Below are positions 15,601 to 30,600 of a stretch of 64,000 bases of DNA, in pieces. The notes beneath the pieces were generated by a model, which had not been told where the DNA came from, did not search any database, and saw only the letters and a list, made by a program, of their open reading frames with translations. The stretch covers positions 13,947,612-14,011,611 of the forward strand of contig NC_049991.1 of assembly GCF_000003815.2 (NCBI RefSeq). The letters are read 5' to 3'. The position numbers were made by a program, and so were the translations under genes. Position 1 is the stretch's first letter; each line of letters opens with the position of its first letter. This DNA is from Branchiostoma floridae (Eukaryota > Chordata > Leptocardii > Amphioxiformes > Branchiostomatidae).

Positions 15601-18600
15601 AAGGTGGAGTCGACATCTCCGAGCTCGAGGATCTCAAGCTGGGATTTGACATTAACGAAGTAGCACAACTAGCAGCTGAAGGTAGGCACGATTTCAATGC
15701 CTCTATAGCAGGCTCTCTTGGCCTTTTTTCGTCTTTTTTCACTCACTCACTCACTCACTCACTCACTCACTCACTCACTCACTCACTCACTCATCCTCGC
15801 CGCATATCAGACTTCGCTGAGGCGGGCCGTCATTGTTCTCCAAGTCTTTTTTGGCTCATACTTTTGAGGACCATTTCTTTTTGTGCTGGGTCGCTTGTGC
15901 CACCGGCCAGCGGTACACAACAAAAATGGCCAGCAAAAGTGTATTGTGAACCAAAAAGACGAGAAAAGGCCAAGAGGGCCTGCTATGGAGGCTAGTACAT
16001 CTACATTTTTTAGAAGTAAAATACGCAAAGTAAATGAAAAATTGGCACCTAAAAACCTGATATTCCATTCCAGTTATAGAAGAAACAGAAACCACCGTGC
16101 TCAAAGCCGTTCTAGCCGGTGCTTCAGGAACTCCTTATGAAGAGGACGGTAAGGTCTTCGCGCCCGATAATCTGTTAGACGACGATCCCGACACGGCGTG
16201 GCAGCCTGACGGCTTCGAGGACAACTACAACCAGTGGTTCGTATCCTTCGATCTCGGCGAAGTGCAGACCTTGGATCACATCACCTTCACAAATGCTGGG
16301 GACAAGGAACATGACGTCACAACTTTCGTACTGCAGAGCTCCGAAACCGGCGAGGACGACACCTGGGAGGAGGTAAGAAAAGCAGATTTATCTGAGACCA
16401 CTGCTTATGATTTATGATTTTAGTAAAATCATAAATTATAGGCAGTGGTCAATCATTTTATGCCTTGGTTTTACTTCTTTTCAATAGAGACTGCAATCGC
16501 TGGTCAATTTGTGAGCACTTACAAATTTGACAGATTGTTCAACAAATTTAATAGCAAAACTGAACGACTTTTTCACGTTTAGAGTGCTCTGTTTTGTTTG
16601 TCAAACCATACTCTCTCATCTTGCATGGTATTCTGATGATGAAATCTATTCGTTTGGCTCAGCGATCGTCGTATAGTAGAAATGGGACCTTAGTTATAGT
16701 TCAGTTACACTACCGGAGACGACCATCTTGAAATTCAGATGGGCATTATCTTACACTTGTGCCGCTTGTTTCATTGCAGGGTTATGTGATGTTTTTAACC
16801 ATGTACAATGTATGTGTTCTACACATTCAATCATAGGTAACAATAGTCAACACGGTAGAGAAAGGAACGAGTGAACCGCAGACGTTTGGCGGCTTTATTG
16901 GGTCCGGTCGCTTCTGGCGTATTGTCGTGACTCAGACGGTGACGGGCACAGCTCCGCGCGTGGTCAGCATCAAGTTCGAAGGCACAGAGGGTAGGTCTTC
17001 TAACTTTAACACCCCTTTATCAGTAGAAGTTGTGACCGATGAGCGGCCAAATGCTTCAAAGATCGCTCAGTGAATTTCATACAACGTAAATAAAGCCGTT
17101 TTCATGTTCTGTGTGTTTTACTGTCGTCAAAATTATATTTCTTAAAATTCTGCATGATATTCTATTTATGAAATCAAGGATCACACAAATCCACTCCTAT
17201 GTCCCGACACAAGTAAGTGACCAACATGTAAGTTCTTAAAGGTGATAAGGTTATCTGTATCTGTGTAGGGGATCTGACGGAGCTGGTGGAAGAAGGCGAG
17301 CCAGAAGAGGAACCAGAAGCGCCTGATGTCAGCACGTTGGTGGAAGTCGTGGAGGAAGGTGTGTTATCCGTTAGTACAATTAACATGACATGTATGCGAA
17401 GGTGCTCTCCGCAAACAATCACGTGAAACAGTGACCTCAGTTGTCTTTTCTTGACATTTCTAATGCTGATGACTCCAAAGCCCCTAAGGCATACAAGTAG
17501 GATAGTTAGAAACGTTTAATTGCTCTATTCCAAATTCTATGTAACTGTAGAAATCCTTGGTATTGGCGTGCACTGATATACAGCTGGAAAGATCATCAGA
17601 TGGCTGCATTTCATAAGAGATGACTGAATTTTTGTTTTAGTATCAAAATCTGAGTGGATTGAGGTGACAGAAGAAAGCGTGACCGATGTGTCCGGCTCTG
17701 TCGTTCCTGGGTTCGAGCCGGGGAAAGTTCTGGATGGAGACAAGACTACCTACTGGATGCCAGGTGGCACAGAAAAGTAGGTTCTACTTCCTACAGTTTC
17801 TCCATGATCAGAAGTTCTCCATGATCTGAGATGATCAGAGGTACTTCTGATCTGAGACTGACCAAAATATTTCCTTTATTGTACAGAGACAGCTATTGTC
17901 GTCAAAATGATAGTTGTCATTACGATGTCGCATTAAAATTGTTTCACTGTCAGTTCCAGTGGGCACACATATGGTGATGAAGATGATCATAATGATAATG
18001 ATAATGAAGATCGTTCCATCAATATTTTGTTACGCTTTTATCTTAGCACAGTGTCACCATATATTTCTTTAACTCGATAGGGACTTCAACGAATGGTACA
18101 TCACCTTTGACCTCGAGACCAACTACCTCATGAGAGAAATAAAGCTGACCAACACCGGGGACACGGAACACGACATCACGTCCTTCACGTTCCAAATCTC
18201 CACCACCGGAGCCGAGGACGACTGGATTGACGTCACCACGTTTGACGTGGAGGGCGGCACCGACGAACCTCAAACGTTCGGCGGCTTTGTGACGTCAGCA
18301 AGGTACTACCGAATCCTGATCACACAGACTTCCGACGGATCAGAACCTCATTTGGTCGCCGTCGACTTCAATGGAGTGAAAGGTAAGTTATTCATAAATA
18401 TAGTTTCACTCAAATTGGTGCACTTTGTTAGCTTTTAGAGTATCACTTGTGTATCAAATCACGGTGGGCCTCCATTTATCCTATCCCAGGCACGTTCCTG
18501 GAAATTTGTGTGGAATGCCTTTCTAAAGGGCAAAACATCGGAATCTGTTAGGACCCTGATTCGAACACTGTACCCCCCAGGTCATTCTGATGAAGACTTT

Positions 18601-21600
18601 TTAATACAAGGAAAACTGGTAAATCATTCTGTCTCCTTCTGACGCCTTATCGACAGTACCCCCAGCCCTAACCAAAAAGACACCGCATTGAGTTGGTGTT
18701 TGGCATTTAATCATATTACTTAAAATACTATATGACTTTGTCTCTGGATTATGTTGACTCTATCATAAGAAGACTATCATTTAGTCCCAATTCCATTTAC
18801 AGGAGAGGCACCCGAAGATCTGTCCACCCTTGAAGAGAAAATCGGCGTGGCGGTGGATGAGTTTGTGGACGTTGTCGAGACTGGTAAGGCTGTTTCCGTT
18901 ATGTACAAGCACTGAAGCATGTCAGATTCAGCTGACCATGTGCACAGACACTTAGCATCAGTAGAACCTAGTGCCTTGGTGAAATTGGTCTGATCATATA
19001 TGGGTTTACAGAATAAACATTACACATTATGATGGTTCTGCTGAAAATCTGGTATTTTAGAATTGTTCAGTGTTATGCTAGGGTCACTAACTGTAAGGAT
19101 TTGCTTTACTAAAGTACGGTATGGTTTTTTTTCCGTAGTTGCTGAGTTGGAATGGCTACCAGGTGACCCTGACACTGTGGCTGACGCATCTGGAAAACCC
19201 ACGGATAAAGATGGAGGGAAATCCGGACCAGAAAAAGCTCTGGATGGAGACCCGAAGACGTTTTGGAGCCCAGACGGACCCGATAAGTACGGCTATGTTG
19301 TTACCATGTACCTTTACATAGTTTCAGGGCAACCTCTAATGTCAGATAAAATGCATGAATGCATCACAATAGATGTGACATTATCCTGCTAATCTGTGCG
19401 ACTGTACGAAAGGATATTTTTGTAAATGGAATATGATATTTTTTACACTTGTAGTTTTTTAACAGTTTAAACCACCACTGATTCCCATACCACTTTGATT
19501 TGCCGCATCATATTTAATAGACTCATGAAATTGTTCTCATAGGAACGGCAATCCCGGCTACATCACATTTGACATGGGCACTGAGTACACCATGAGCAAG
19601 GTCAGCATCACCAACATTGGGGACACAGATCATGACATCAAGGAGTTCACCCTCCTCTCGTCACCGACCGGCAAACCTGACAGCTTCGACGTCGTCAAGG
19701 AGTTCACAGACGTACAGCCAGGCACCAAGGAGCCTCAGGTGTTCGAGGGATTCGTGGTGACTGCCCAGTTCTTCCAGATCCTCATCACAGAGACACACGG
19801 AGGGCAGGAACCACACATCGTGGAGATTCAGTTTGAAGGGAAAGAAGGTAAGATTCGTGGTTCGGAACAGATATGGTTCCGTCCGAAAATAGTTTCATCA
19901 GGTTGGTAGAACACGGGGTATTGGAGTTTTATTTGATACAATCAGTTATCCCACACCTGCTTACGGAATTGTGCTCTCGCTGCAACAGCGCCACCTACAT
20001 CGACTAGAAATATCTACGAGAAGCAGTTCGAAGCTCTGAGGAAGATGTTTGATAGACATCGAAACGTCAGGTGAGGGTCAGAACTGGTTGTGTAAAAGAA
20101 AACTCTAATACCAGATATTCTTACGGTTAGAAGGTTTTGCTGCATCAATAATCATACTGAACTGTAGAATNNNNNNNNNNNNNNNNNNNNNNNNNNNNNN
20201 NNNNNNNNNNNNNNNNNNNNNNNNNNNNNNNNNNNNNNNNNNNNNNNNNNNNNNNNNNNNNNNNNNNNNNTGTCGTGGCGGCCGTGGTCGACGGTAAGGC
20301 ATCCTCGTATTTATTTATTTATTTGTGCGATTATCAACTTTATTCATGCGTGAAATCCATCAAGTTATTTACCTTTTCATTGTTTACCGGGATGTTGGGA
20401 AATTGAAACATATAGAGCCATCACTAGAAGGTTAACTTTTCTTGTTTTCTCTAAATGCAGTACAAGATACCGACTGGATACCTAATGACGAAGGCTGGGT
20501 CATCTTTTCCTCGGACAATCCTGAGAAAGGCCACGAACCCGAGAAAGCCTTCGACAACGACCCGACTACCTATTGGACCGTTGAGGAGGATGACGTTGGC
20601 CATTGGTTCATTGTTGTCGATCTCGGGACACCGTACACCATTGACAAGGTTCGCATCACCAACACCGGGGACAAGGACCATGACGTGGAGTCATTCATCT
20701 TATTTAGGTCTCCCAGTGGTGCCCCCGAGACTTGGACACAGGCTGTAGTAGTGCCGAGCGTTCCTGCTGAAGAAAAGGAGCCTCAGGAGTTCGGTGACTT
20801 CGTGGAGTCGTCGCGATTCTTCAGTGTTGTCATCACTAAGACAAGCGGAGGCCAAGTACCACGATTGGCGGAGTTCGAATTTCATGGCATAGAAGGTAGC
20901 GTGTGTAATTGTCTTATTTACGACTAATGATCCTTTACATTGTTACATTTATGTGCAAATTTGGGAAATAGAGTCTGCTGACATTAAAACAGTTTGTTTC
21001 CTTGATTTTACCAGGTTAACTGTATATGTGATATTGATATGATTCTGTTTCATTTTATTATGACAGGTGGTCTTCCGGAGGGACTTCAACCTGAGGAAAC
21101 TTTTGAGATAGTACCAGAAGAAATGGCACCAGCACCGGGGCCTGGACCAGGACCAGGACCAGGACCTGGGCCAGGGCCAGAGGAAGAGGGCCCGGGTCCG
21201 GAAGGAGCACCAGGTCCCGAAGGAGCACCTGGTCCGGAAGGAGCACCTGGTCCGGAAGGGGCTCCCGGTCCGGAAGGGGCTCCCGGTCCAGAAGGAGGAG
21301 AACCCGGTCCAGAAGGAGCGCCCGGTCCAGAAGGAGGAGAACCCGGTCCAGAAGGAGCGCCCGGTCCAGAAGGAGCGCCTGGCCCAGAAGGACCGGAGGG
21401 TCCCGGAGGCCCTGAAGGAGAGGGTCCAGAGGGCGAGAAGCCTGAAGGTCCCGGGGAAGAAGAAGAAGAGGGTCCCGAGGAAGAAGAGCCTGGGGAAGAA
21501 GGGCCTGAAGAAGGTGCTCCTGGACCAGAGGAGGGAGAGGAACCAGAAGAGCCTGGAGAAGAAGGACCAGAAGAGCCCGGAGAAGAGGAACCAGAAGAAG

Positions 21601-24600
21601 GTGCACCCGGACCGGAAGAGGGAGAGGAACCAGAGGGAAACCGCCCCGACCTTGTACAACTTGTAGAGACTACCAAGCTAGGTATGGCCATTATTTTCTG
21701 AATTGATTGGCTGATGTAGTAGAAAAGTTTTATTGAAGTACATGTATGGCAGACATGTAGCAACACAATTTGTGCATGATGTCAGCGCCTCCAGGTGCTC
21801 TTTGCTTTTTGATGCCATCGAAAAAATATTGAATTTTTCTTTCAGTACAAACGTTGGATTGGCTTCCCACAAACCCGGCTTGGGCTATCGAGGCATCAGG
21901 TGTCCCGAAAGAGGAGGGTGGAATCGTCTATGATCCGCCAAAGATCCTCGACGACGATGGACAGACATACTGGGCACCACAAGGCTTGGAAAGGTTGGTG
22001 TCCATATAGCACAGGTCATATTGTTGGACGTGTATCTAAACGGCTATAAGAGGCATGCAGGTGATAGAATACTTTTCCTGTTGTTTAGAATTAGCCATTT
22101 ACAAATCTTTGTGTACAACCATGAGATCAAATGCTTGTATATATAGACTGTCTCGAGTGCACAAAGCAGCAAAGGACATGATATGACGTAGTTACATGTA
22201 ATATCCTTTGTTGCAATTTATATCGTCTATGTAATACAATATCATGAAGGGAAAAGTCTCATCCGGCTTATGTTTTCCATGTTGTTTTTCTCAAGAAACA
22301 TTATTTCAAGTGCAAGGAAGGTAACGTTTTAAGCACGTTTTCCACATTTACAGGTACTTCAATGAATGGTATGTAATTTTCGACTTGGAAACAACGCACA
22401 CAATCGACAAGGTCAGTCTCACACATCTCGGTGACACGGTTCATGACGTCAAAACCTTCATCATGTCGTACGCGACAGAAGAGGACCCAACCACCTTCCT
22501 GCCCATCAAGTCTTTCGAGGGAGTCCAGCCGGCAGTCAACGATCCCCAGGAGTTCGCAGGATTTCTCACTCCTGCGCGTTTCTTTAAGATCACGATCACT
22601 GCAACATACCAAGGGTACGAGCCATACCTTGCAGGACTTGATTTCCACGGTGTGGAAGGTGCGTATGACCATACATGTACATATACATGCTATTTGTCTT
22701 TTTTTGCTGCTGTTGTTGTTCTTGGTCATTTTCATATGCCATTCTTACCTTGCATGTACTGAACTCTGAGTTTCTGTGTTTTTCCCAAGGCATTCAGCAA
22801 TGTATTTGTAACCAAATGTGTCTCTTATGACTATATCAAAATAACATTTATTATTTTCGCTATCACTTTAGGAGAATTACCCGAGGACCTCGATCCTGAT
22901 AGTGTACTAGAAGATACAGGTCTTGACGTTGGTGACCTTGTGGCCATTATTCCTATCGGTAAACATTTTTATCTTTAACCTGTAACTAATAAATAATAAC
23001 GTAGTAACCTCTCATCAATACGCTGTAATAAAGCTTGAGCATTCATACGTTTACAAATTCAAGATGACCATATTTTTTCTCCTTCATCTTTCCTTAGTGG
23101 AGGCTGCTGATTGGCTACCCAAACCGAAAGCTCCCGTTGAACCAGTCGAGGAAGATGGTGTGACGTACGTTGAATTTGACTACGAGGTGACGTACACCAT
23201 GGACAAGATTGAAATCACTGACACCACCGTGCAATCCTTCACGCTGGAGAAATCGACCACAGGAGAGCCGGACACTTGGGAAGTTGTGAAAACAGTCGAT
23301 GACTTACCAGAAGAACCTGACCAACCACGGCAGGTCACCGGCTTCCTGGTTTCGTCACGCTTCTACCGCATCACAGTCACGTCTACGTATGAAGAAAAGA
23401 AACCGGATTCGATAGCGGTCACCACTTTCCACGGTGTTGAAGGTAATCATTTTGCAATTTTTCTATTATGTACCACATTTACCAGGTATTTCACCTACTA
23501 GTGGGCCATTATGTTCTTTTTTATGCAAATAAGCAGGCATGAATTAGTCTACTACTGTCTTCTGCTCCATCTCGTATTCAAGTGGTTACTATGACAGAAG
23601 CCAAGAGTCTTAATGGTGTTTGACATTCATTTATAGGAAAGATTCCTAAAGGGGTTAACACGGAAGACATCGAAGACCTTCTGGCTGACAAGATAGACAT
23701 GGAGGCTATTGAAGAGGTCGTTGAAAAAGGTATTTTATCCATTAACTACCAGACTTAAGTGTCTATAGAGTAGTCAAGGGGAAATGACGAGCGACTAATG
23801 GTGTATCCTGATGATTTTAATTTTAATGTTTTTTTGTCTATAAATTCCTGTTTCCCGATTCTCTTTAAGGGTTAATGTTTTCTCTAAAGCTTTGTTGCCA
23901 TCTGCTCTAATAAGTCATCAACTGATTCATAATGTAAAAGATACCAAAAGCGAAAGTATGAACGCTTTCCAGGGCAAACTACAATGCCATACAAAGCATT
24001 ATGTATATGTATATGTATGTGGTCACAATATCAAGTAGGTAGCTGCCTAGAGTCCATATTGTATTGTACCTCTTGCATGCAATTCAAATAACGTCAAAGT
24101 TAATATGTTATATTAACTTGTTGATATTTTTGTTCAGTAACACAGGCGAAGTGGTTGCCCGGTGAGCCAAGTGAACCAGTAGAGGAGGAAGACGGAAGCA
24201 CAACCGTAGTTTTCGACTTCGAAACAGAACACACTTTCCACGAAGTGAACATCGTGGACGAATCTGTGAAATCATTTACATTGGAGGTACTGAGTTTTGT
24301 TTAGGTGTGCTAGATTTGTTTTAGGGTTTCCTATCATAATCAAATATTAATTAATTAATTATATATTAGCAAGCACGAGAATGACCAAGAAGAGTAACGT
24401 ACCCAATTCCGGTAAAAGGGTACTCATTCTTTATGATTTAAGAATTAGTTTCAAAATCAATTAGGCATGTTTAACTCATACATTTTTGACAATGCCACCA
24501 TATATGAAATATCTTCAATGAAATTTCCTTTAAACTCAGATTTCCACTGCGGAACATCCGGATAAATGGACTGTGGTGACAACATACGACGATGTTAAGC

Positions 24601-27600
24601 CACAGGATTACTCTGGCTTCGTGGTAACAGCGAGGTTTATGCGCATTGTTGTGACTGAGACGTACGAAGGCAAGAAGACAACCCTAGCCAGCACAACATT
24701 CAACGGATCTCCAGGTAGTTTACATAAGAAAACATCACCACACATAGTCTGTTAGATACCAACGCGTTAAGCCGTTAACGTGAACAGCAAAACTATCATA
24801 GTAGTATATGTCCGAATGCTACAGAGCATCCTGTGGTGTGGCGCCATGGCTAGACCGTTAAATATCCCGCAACTATGCATTCCTTTGCAAAAATATAAGA
24901 TATCCATTTTTCCTTCCGTTCTTAGGTGGGCTACCTGTGACTCCACAATTTGAAGAACCAGAAGAAGGATCCGAGGAAGAACCTGAGGAAGAAGGACCAG
25001 AGGAGGTAGAAGGTCCGGAAGAAGAGGAAGGGCCAGAGGAAGAAGAGGGTCCAGAAGGTCCGGAGGGAGAAGAGGAAGGAGAGGGTCCGGAGGAAGAGGA
25101 AGGTCCGGAAGGTCCAGAGGGTCCGGAAGGTCCAGAGGGAGAAGAGGGTCCAGAAAGCCCGGAGGAAGAAGAGGGCCCGGAAGGTCCGGAAGGTCCAGAG
25201 GGAGAAGAGGAAGAAGAGGGTCCGGAAGGTCCAGAGGGAGAAGAGGAAGAAGAGGGTCCGGAAGGTCCGGAAGGTCCGGAGGGAGAAGAGGAAGAAGAGG
25301 GTCCGGAAGGTCCGGAGGGTCCAGAGGGCCCGGAAGGTCCAGAGGGAGAAGAGGAAGAAGAGGGTCCGGAAGGTCCGGAAGGTCCGGAGGGAGAAGAGGA
25401 AGAAGAGGGTCCGGAAGGTCCGGAGGGTCCAGAGGGCCCGGAAGGTCCAGAGGGTCCGGAAGGTCCAGAAGGTCCAGAGGGAGAAGAAGAAGAAGAGGGT
25501 CCGGAGGGCCCAGAAGGTCCGGAGGGTCCAGAGGGTCTAGAAGGTCCGGAGGGTCCAGAGGAAGAGGAAGGTCCAGAGGGTCCGGAAGGTCCAGAGGGTC
25601 CGGAAGGTCCGGAGGGAGAGGAAGAAGAGGGCCCGGAGGGTCCAGAAGGTCCGGAGGGAGAAGAGGGTCCAGAGGGTCCGGAGGAAGAGGAAGGTCCGGA
25701 AGGTCCAGAGGGAGAAGAGGGTCCAGAAGGCCCGGAGGGAGAAGAGGGCCCGGAAGGTCCAGAGGGTCCAGAGGGCCCGGAGGGTCCAGAGGGTCCGGAA
25801 GGTCCAGAGGGAGAAGAAGAAGAAGAGGGTCCAGAGGGCCCAGAAGGTCCGGAGGGTCCGGAAGGTCCAGAGGGAGAAGAGGAAGAAGAGGGTCCGGAAG
25901 GTCCGGAGGGTCCAGAGGGCCCAGAAGGTCCAGAGGGTCCAGAGGGCCCGGAAGGTCCAGAGGGTCCGGAAGGTCCAGAGGGAGAAGAGGAAGAAGAGGG
26001 TCCGGAAGGTCCGGAAGGTCCGGAGGGTCCAGAGGGCCCGGAAGGTCCAGAGGGTCCGGAAGGGCCGGAAGGTCCAGAGGGAGAAGAAGAAGAAGAGGGT
26101 CCGGAGGGCCAGGAAGGTCCGGAGGGTCCAGAAGGTCCAGAGGGTCCAGAGGAAGAGGAGGGTCCAGAGGGTCCAGAGGGTCCGGAAGGTCCGGAGGGAG
26201 AGGAAGAAGAGGGCCCGGGGGGCCCAGAAGGTCCAGAGGGAGCGGAAGGGCCTGAGGGTCCCAAGGGTCCGGAAGGTCCGGAAGGCCCGGGAGGTCCGGA
26301 AGGTCCAGAAGGCCCGGAAGGTCCAGAAGGTCCGGAGGGTCCAGAAGGTCCGGAGGGTCCAGAGGGTCCGGAAGGTGCAGAGGGTCCGGAAGGTCCAGGA
26401 GGTCCGGAAGGTCCAGAGGGTTCGGAAGGTCCGGAAGGCCCGGGAGGTCCAGAGGGTCCGGAAGGCCCGGGAGGTCCGGAGGGTCCGGAAGGTCCGGAGG
26501 GTTCGGAAGGGCCTGAGGGTCCCGAGGGTCCGGAGGGTCCGGAAGGTCAAGAGGGTCCAGAGGGTCCGGAAGGCCCGGGAGGTCCAGAGGGTCCGGAAGG
26601 TCCGGAGGGTCCAGAGGAAGAGGAGGGTCCGGAAGGTCCAGAGGGTCCGGAAGGTCCAGAGGGTCCGGAAGGTCCAGGAGGTCCGGAAGGTCCAGGAGGT
26701 CCGGAAGGTCCAGGAGGTCCGGAAGGTCCGGAAGGTCCAGAGGGTCCAGGAGGTCCAGAGGGTCCAGGAGGTCCAGAGGGTCCGGAAGGCCCGGGAGGTC
26801 CGGAAGGTCCAGAGGGTCCGGAAGGTCCAGAGGGTCCGGAAGGTCCAGAGGGTCCAGAAGGTCCGGAGGGTCCAGAAGGTCCGGAGGGTCCAGAGGAAGA
26901 GGAGGGTCCGGAAGGTCCAGAGGGTCCGGAAGGTCCAGAGGGTCCGGAAGGTCCAGGAGGTCCGGAAGGCCCAGGAGGTCCGGAAGGTCCAGGAGGTCCG
27001 GAAGGTCCGGAAGGGCCGGAAGGTCCAGAGGGTCCGGAAGGTCCAGAGGGTCCAAAAGGTCCAGAGGGTCCGGAAGGTCCGGAGGAAGAAGGCCCAGAAC
27101 CAGGACCAGAGGAAGAAGAACCAGAGGGACCCAGACCAGATCTTGTTGGTGTTGTTGAGCTTGTCGAATTCGGTACGTAATGCAATGGTTGCTAAATGTT
27201 TTGCCAGATCCATATATCATTATATTGTCCGATGTTTTTAACCTGCACTGTCATTGCATAGTAACATTGGTGACCCTTAATTGTGATACAAAGTTGCCGA
27301 ATGATGACATTTACACAGAAGTGGTAGTCTGACACATCAAGTATTCCAATATCTAAATTTCATTTGCAGAAATTTGAAAATCTCATGATAATACTTTGAC
27401 TTCTCCTATTGCAGTTCAGTCATTTAGTACGCTGCCTGTTAAGCCCAGCATGGTCACCCAGGCAGCCGGAATTCCTCTGGAGAAGGACGGCGTACTGTTT
27501 GACCCCACTAAGGTCTTTGACGGAAACCCGGAGACATTCTGGGCTCCTATGGGTCTAGACAGGTTTGTTATCACTAGTAATACGTCATTAGCATATTTTT

Positions 27601-30600
27601 ACAATTAACATATCTAACTTAGGGCGCGGTCACATAGGTCGTGCGATCGTCGTGCGATTTTGATGCCATAGGATTTTCAAGCAGGCCGCGACAGAACCAA
27701 CCACCGACATGCATCCAAACATCATTTTGTGTACCAAGACAATTGAACTTTGCAGGAGACTCACATTTTTTACCTTCTAAATGTCCAAAATTAGCGATCG
27801 TACGACGATCGCGCGACCCATGTGACCGCGCCGATACCTGAATTCATATCCCACTTTGATTTTGCTAAAGAAGGGTGGCACAGGACAAGGGTAACTTTTG
27901 ACACTTGTTTCGCCGTCAGAAACTTCAATAACTGGTGGTTTGTTGTGGACCTCGAGAAGACCGTCACAATCGACAAGGTGACTATCACCAACACTGGGGA
28001 CACAACGCACGACACAACATCTTTTACGATATCAACATCCGACACAAGTGAACCTGAAAGCTTCACGGTGGTCAAGAAATTCGACGTTGATCCTGGAACG
28101 GATGAACCTCAGGAATTCGGCGGCTTCCTCATCACCACCCGTTACATCCTCATCACCGTTACGTCCACCACGGATGGAGATGAACCACACGTGGCTGAAA
28201 TCACTGTCCATGGTGTCGAAGGTCAGTGAGTGGTTTTCATCCGTCCATGTCAATAAATATTTGAAGTTTCCTTCCTACCTTTGCCTGAAATGGATCTAAA
28301 GAACAATTTTGCAATTGTGTATTGTTGCAATAATCTGACAAAACCTGAGGTACTTAGGTTATGGATATACTTCCTTACATTTCATATATGTATAAGAGCA
28401 ACATGGTTTCTCTATTGGTTGTAGGCGAGGTTCCAGAAGACGTAAAACCAGATACCATCGAGGATGACACGGACACAGACATCGGGACATTAGTACAACT
28501 CATCCATGTCCGTAAGTCACATTTTAGTATCGTTATTACCTCCATGAAATGTCATGGAGGTTATATTTTACCCCGCGTTTGTCTGTCTGTGTGTCTGTCT
28601 GTGTGTAAACAAGATAACTCAAGAACGGCTGGGTGGATTGGTTTGATACTTGGTGTGTTGGTAGGGTGTCATAAAGGCTGGAAATGATTAGATTTTGGGT
28701 CCCCTAGCGGCTCCCCTTGGTACTGCAGCGCAACTTCCGGTTTTGCTATCTTGGTGTTCTGAACGTGCTATGGTCACTATTTTTGAGTATTAGAAAGCTC
28801 TTGTGCTCAGGAAGAAGTGACATAAGTTTGGGCCCCCTAGCGTCTAGTTTTGGGATAGCAGGGGCATTTTTGTCAAAAACTTCTGACGAGGATAACTCAA
28901 GAAGGGAACAACGGATTTTCATGATTTTTGGTATGTTGGTACCTAGGACAATGTTGTACAAGATGATATGCTAATTATGCAAAGTAGGAGCAAATTTGCA
29001 TAATTAATGACAACATTCAATCATAGCAGTTTTTTCTATGTATCTCTTGTCTTTGACGTGATATGGTCTTGACATTAAGGTGGTAGATAGCTTTCAGTGT
29101 CATGACAAAGTGGAGCAAATTTCAGCCCCCTAACATTTAATTTAGGAACTGCAGGGGCGTTTTTGTCAAGACATTCCAAAGAGAATAACTGCAGAAAGGA
29201 TTGACGGATTGGCATCATATTAGGCATGCGGGTACCTTAGGCAAAGATGTTCATAATGATATACATGTTATGCAAATGAGGACTTAATTTGCATAATTAA
29301 TGAGAAAATTGTATAATTCCATTGTTTTCAATTACTGGACTTCAATAAATGTAACACATGTTAATTATGATAGGTGGAATATAAGCAGATACTAAATATG
29401 GTAATGAGGAACTTATTTGCATAATTTATGTAAAAATTGCAAAACCGCTTTATGATTAATAATGGGAATTTTATAATTGTGACATGTGTACGTTTGTCAA
29501 TGATGAACAACACCATGCATAAATTATGTTAATGTCTTAGTCATTTGCATGAAATTTACAAAAGCTCTAAATTTTCATGGAGGTATGAGGTCGCCGAACT
29601 CTAGTTCATATCTGCAATATGTTATCACGTTACCAACGGAAAGGCTTTCATGATATGTCAACACGAAAAGGCTTTTTAATACTTTTCGAATGCAAGTCCC
29701 AATCTGTCTGTCATGAGTTCCACAACAGACGGTAAGCCAGTCATTTCGATTGACCTATACCTCAATTTACGACATCCATCTCTGTGTCTATGTTGCTTAT
29801 CAACTAGCCCACGTCACCGGTATGTTACTCCATTATGTAACATATGAATTCCCTGCCCTACACGCACGTCATTCTAATGTGGGGGTGATGCGTTTGTTTC
29901 CAGGACGCCATTTGTCCTAGCCAACTATTTGCTAATTGGTTAACCATGTGTAATACGGTAACGTTATGTCTTCTTCTTAACACAGTTGACAAGACGGATT
30001 GGCTGGTCAAACCATCTACTCCTGCCGAACCAGTCGAAAAGGACGGCACAACAACCATCACCTTCCAATTTGACACTGACCGCACACTGGACACAATCAA
30101 GGTTCCAGACACCACTGTAAAGTCATTCAGGTTGGAAAGTTCGCCGACTGGAGAGGACGGCACATGGACGGTGGTTACTTCTGTGGACGATGTGCCCCGT
30201 GAACCCGACCAGCCGAGGGAGTTCGGTGGATTCCTCGTAACTGCTCGAGTGTTCCGTATTGTCGTCACATCGACACATGAGGACAAAAAACCTACTCAGC
30301 TGACAACCATTGAATTCCACGGAACAACAGGTGATCGTTGATAGCCATGCATGTAAAGGATAATTTTTTTTTTGGCAAGAAAAAGGGGAAAAATACGTTA
30401 CATGTGATCGAGGATTCTCTTCCAAAGATCTAGACTATGGTAAAGAATATACACTTATTCAAATATTCAATTAGGACGCTTTCCTCCAGTACAGATTTCA
30501 TGAAATATCACCCTGTCTGTTTGTTCCTGTGCTTCAGAGAGTATCCCGAAGGGAGTGGACCTACCGAAAGCCGTGGAATCGCTGACTGGCAAGATTGACC

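Noticed and set aside
19970-20100. Possible exon reading [14 protein letters not shown] before the gap
   Set aside because: It looks like a common interspersed-repeat fragment. Its frame has no splice-compatible ends and it interrupts the linker pattern.
24767-27220. Very long - strand open frames (up to about 817 codons, Leu/Pro/Asp-rich and Ser/Gly/Pro-rich) opposite the Gly-Pro-Glu exon
   Set aside because: The 9-bp repeat unit is open in every frame. Only the + frame continues into both neighbouring exons with splice sites and linker-like ends.
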